From Bacillota bacterium (lineage in GTDB: Bacteria > Bacillota > Clostridia > Lachnospirales > Lachnospiraceae), in the NCBI GenBank assembly GCA_023398855.1, contig JAEWRS010000511.1, forward strand, positions 1 to 5,102: a DNA stretch of 5,102 nucleotides. Reading direction: 5' to 3'. Below the pieces are notes generated by a model, which was not told the origin of the DNA, made no database searches, and saw only the letters and a program-made list of their open reading frames with translations. A program made the translations under genes and the position numbers. Positions 5,057 to 5,102 of this stretch are shown here, in pieces; positions within the stretch are counted from its first letter, which is position 1; each line of letters starts with the position of its first letter.

Positions 5057-5102
5057 GCCGGCATGTCGGAATGGCAGACGAGGCGGACTCAAAATCCGTT
5101 GA
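5057..5102 (+). tRNA. tRNA-Leu (anticodon CAA), 5' part
   Basis: The first 46 nt of a tRNA are present; the right edge cuts it within the variable arm. The acceptor strand is GCCGGCA (5057-5063), followed by a leucine-type D arm containing GGCAGAC. The anticodon stem is GCGGA (5083-5087) paired with TCCGT (5095-5099, one G-T pair). The loop CTCAAAA (5088-5094) places the anticodon CAA at 5090-5092, which reads the UUG codon. The long variable arm typical of tRNA-Leu would begin at the edge. Confidence 0.93.

Noticed and set aside
5057..5102. tRNA-Leu as the attachment site of an integrated element
   Set aside because: No integrase, transposase or repeated tRNA fragment is visible, and the neighbouring genes are ordinary core genes; the 3' half of the tRNA is outside the window.

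Overview
The window reads as chromosomal core DNA from an anaerobic Gram-positive bacterium of the class Clostridia. Lachnospiraceae (a Lacrimispora/Enterocloster-like lineage) fits best: the gene order is polA, coaE, a YycJ-type metallo-beta-lactamase, an ACT-domain protein, then a UPF0210 protein. Ribosome-binding sites are strongly purine-rich, promoters match the sigma-A consensus, and base composition is intermediate. The genus is inferred from protein style, not from a database match.

Layout. Everything except the right-hand tRNA is on the minus strand, so transcription runs from about 4950 towards position 1. From right to left these are: a small zinc-finger membrane protein (zf-HC2, 4576-4923); a 113-bp leader made of two 52-bp tandem repeats plus a partial third copy; polA (1911-4460); a 116-bp spacer; coaE (1210-1794); a YycJ-like hydrolase (399-1196); a UPF0237 ACT-domain protein (80-352); and the first codons of a UPF0210 protein (cut at position 1). 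A good sigma-A promoter (4958-4986) drives the minus-strand cluster. A divergent sigma-A promoter (5009-5037) drives a tRNA-Leu(CAA), cut by the right edge. I see no intrinsic terminator, so the minus-strand genes may form one long operon.

How the genes fit together. polA and the YycJ-like gene belong to DNA metabolism, coaE makes coenzyme A, and the ACT/UPF0210 pair is a conserved partnership of unclear function. The zf-HC2 protein looks like an anti-sigma factor but has no sigma-factor gene beside it in this window.

Most notable points. (1) The Pol I has an intact polymerase domain, but its N-terminal 5' nuclease domain has lost most catalytic acidic residues and the arch sequence, and its 3'-5' exonuclease domain is also vestigial, so it looks like a polymerase-only Pol I. 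(2) The polA leader is a tandem hairpin repeat whose two full copies differ only at four positions, all inside one 7-nt loop, and the repeat itself carries the polA ribosome-binding site. (3) A 12-bp palindrome resembling the core of an NrdR box sits between the -35 and -10 of the polA-cluster promoter. No mobile element, CRISPR array or defence system is visible.
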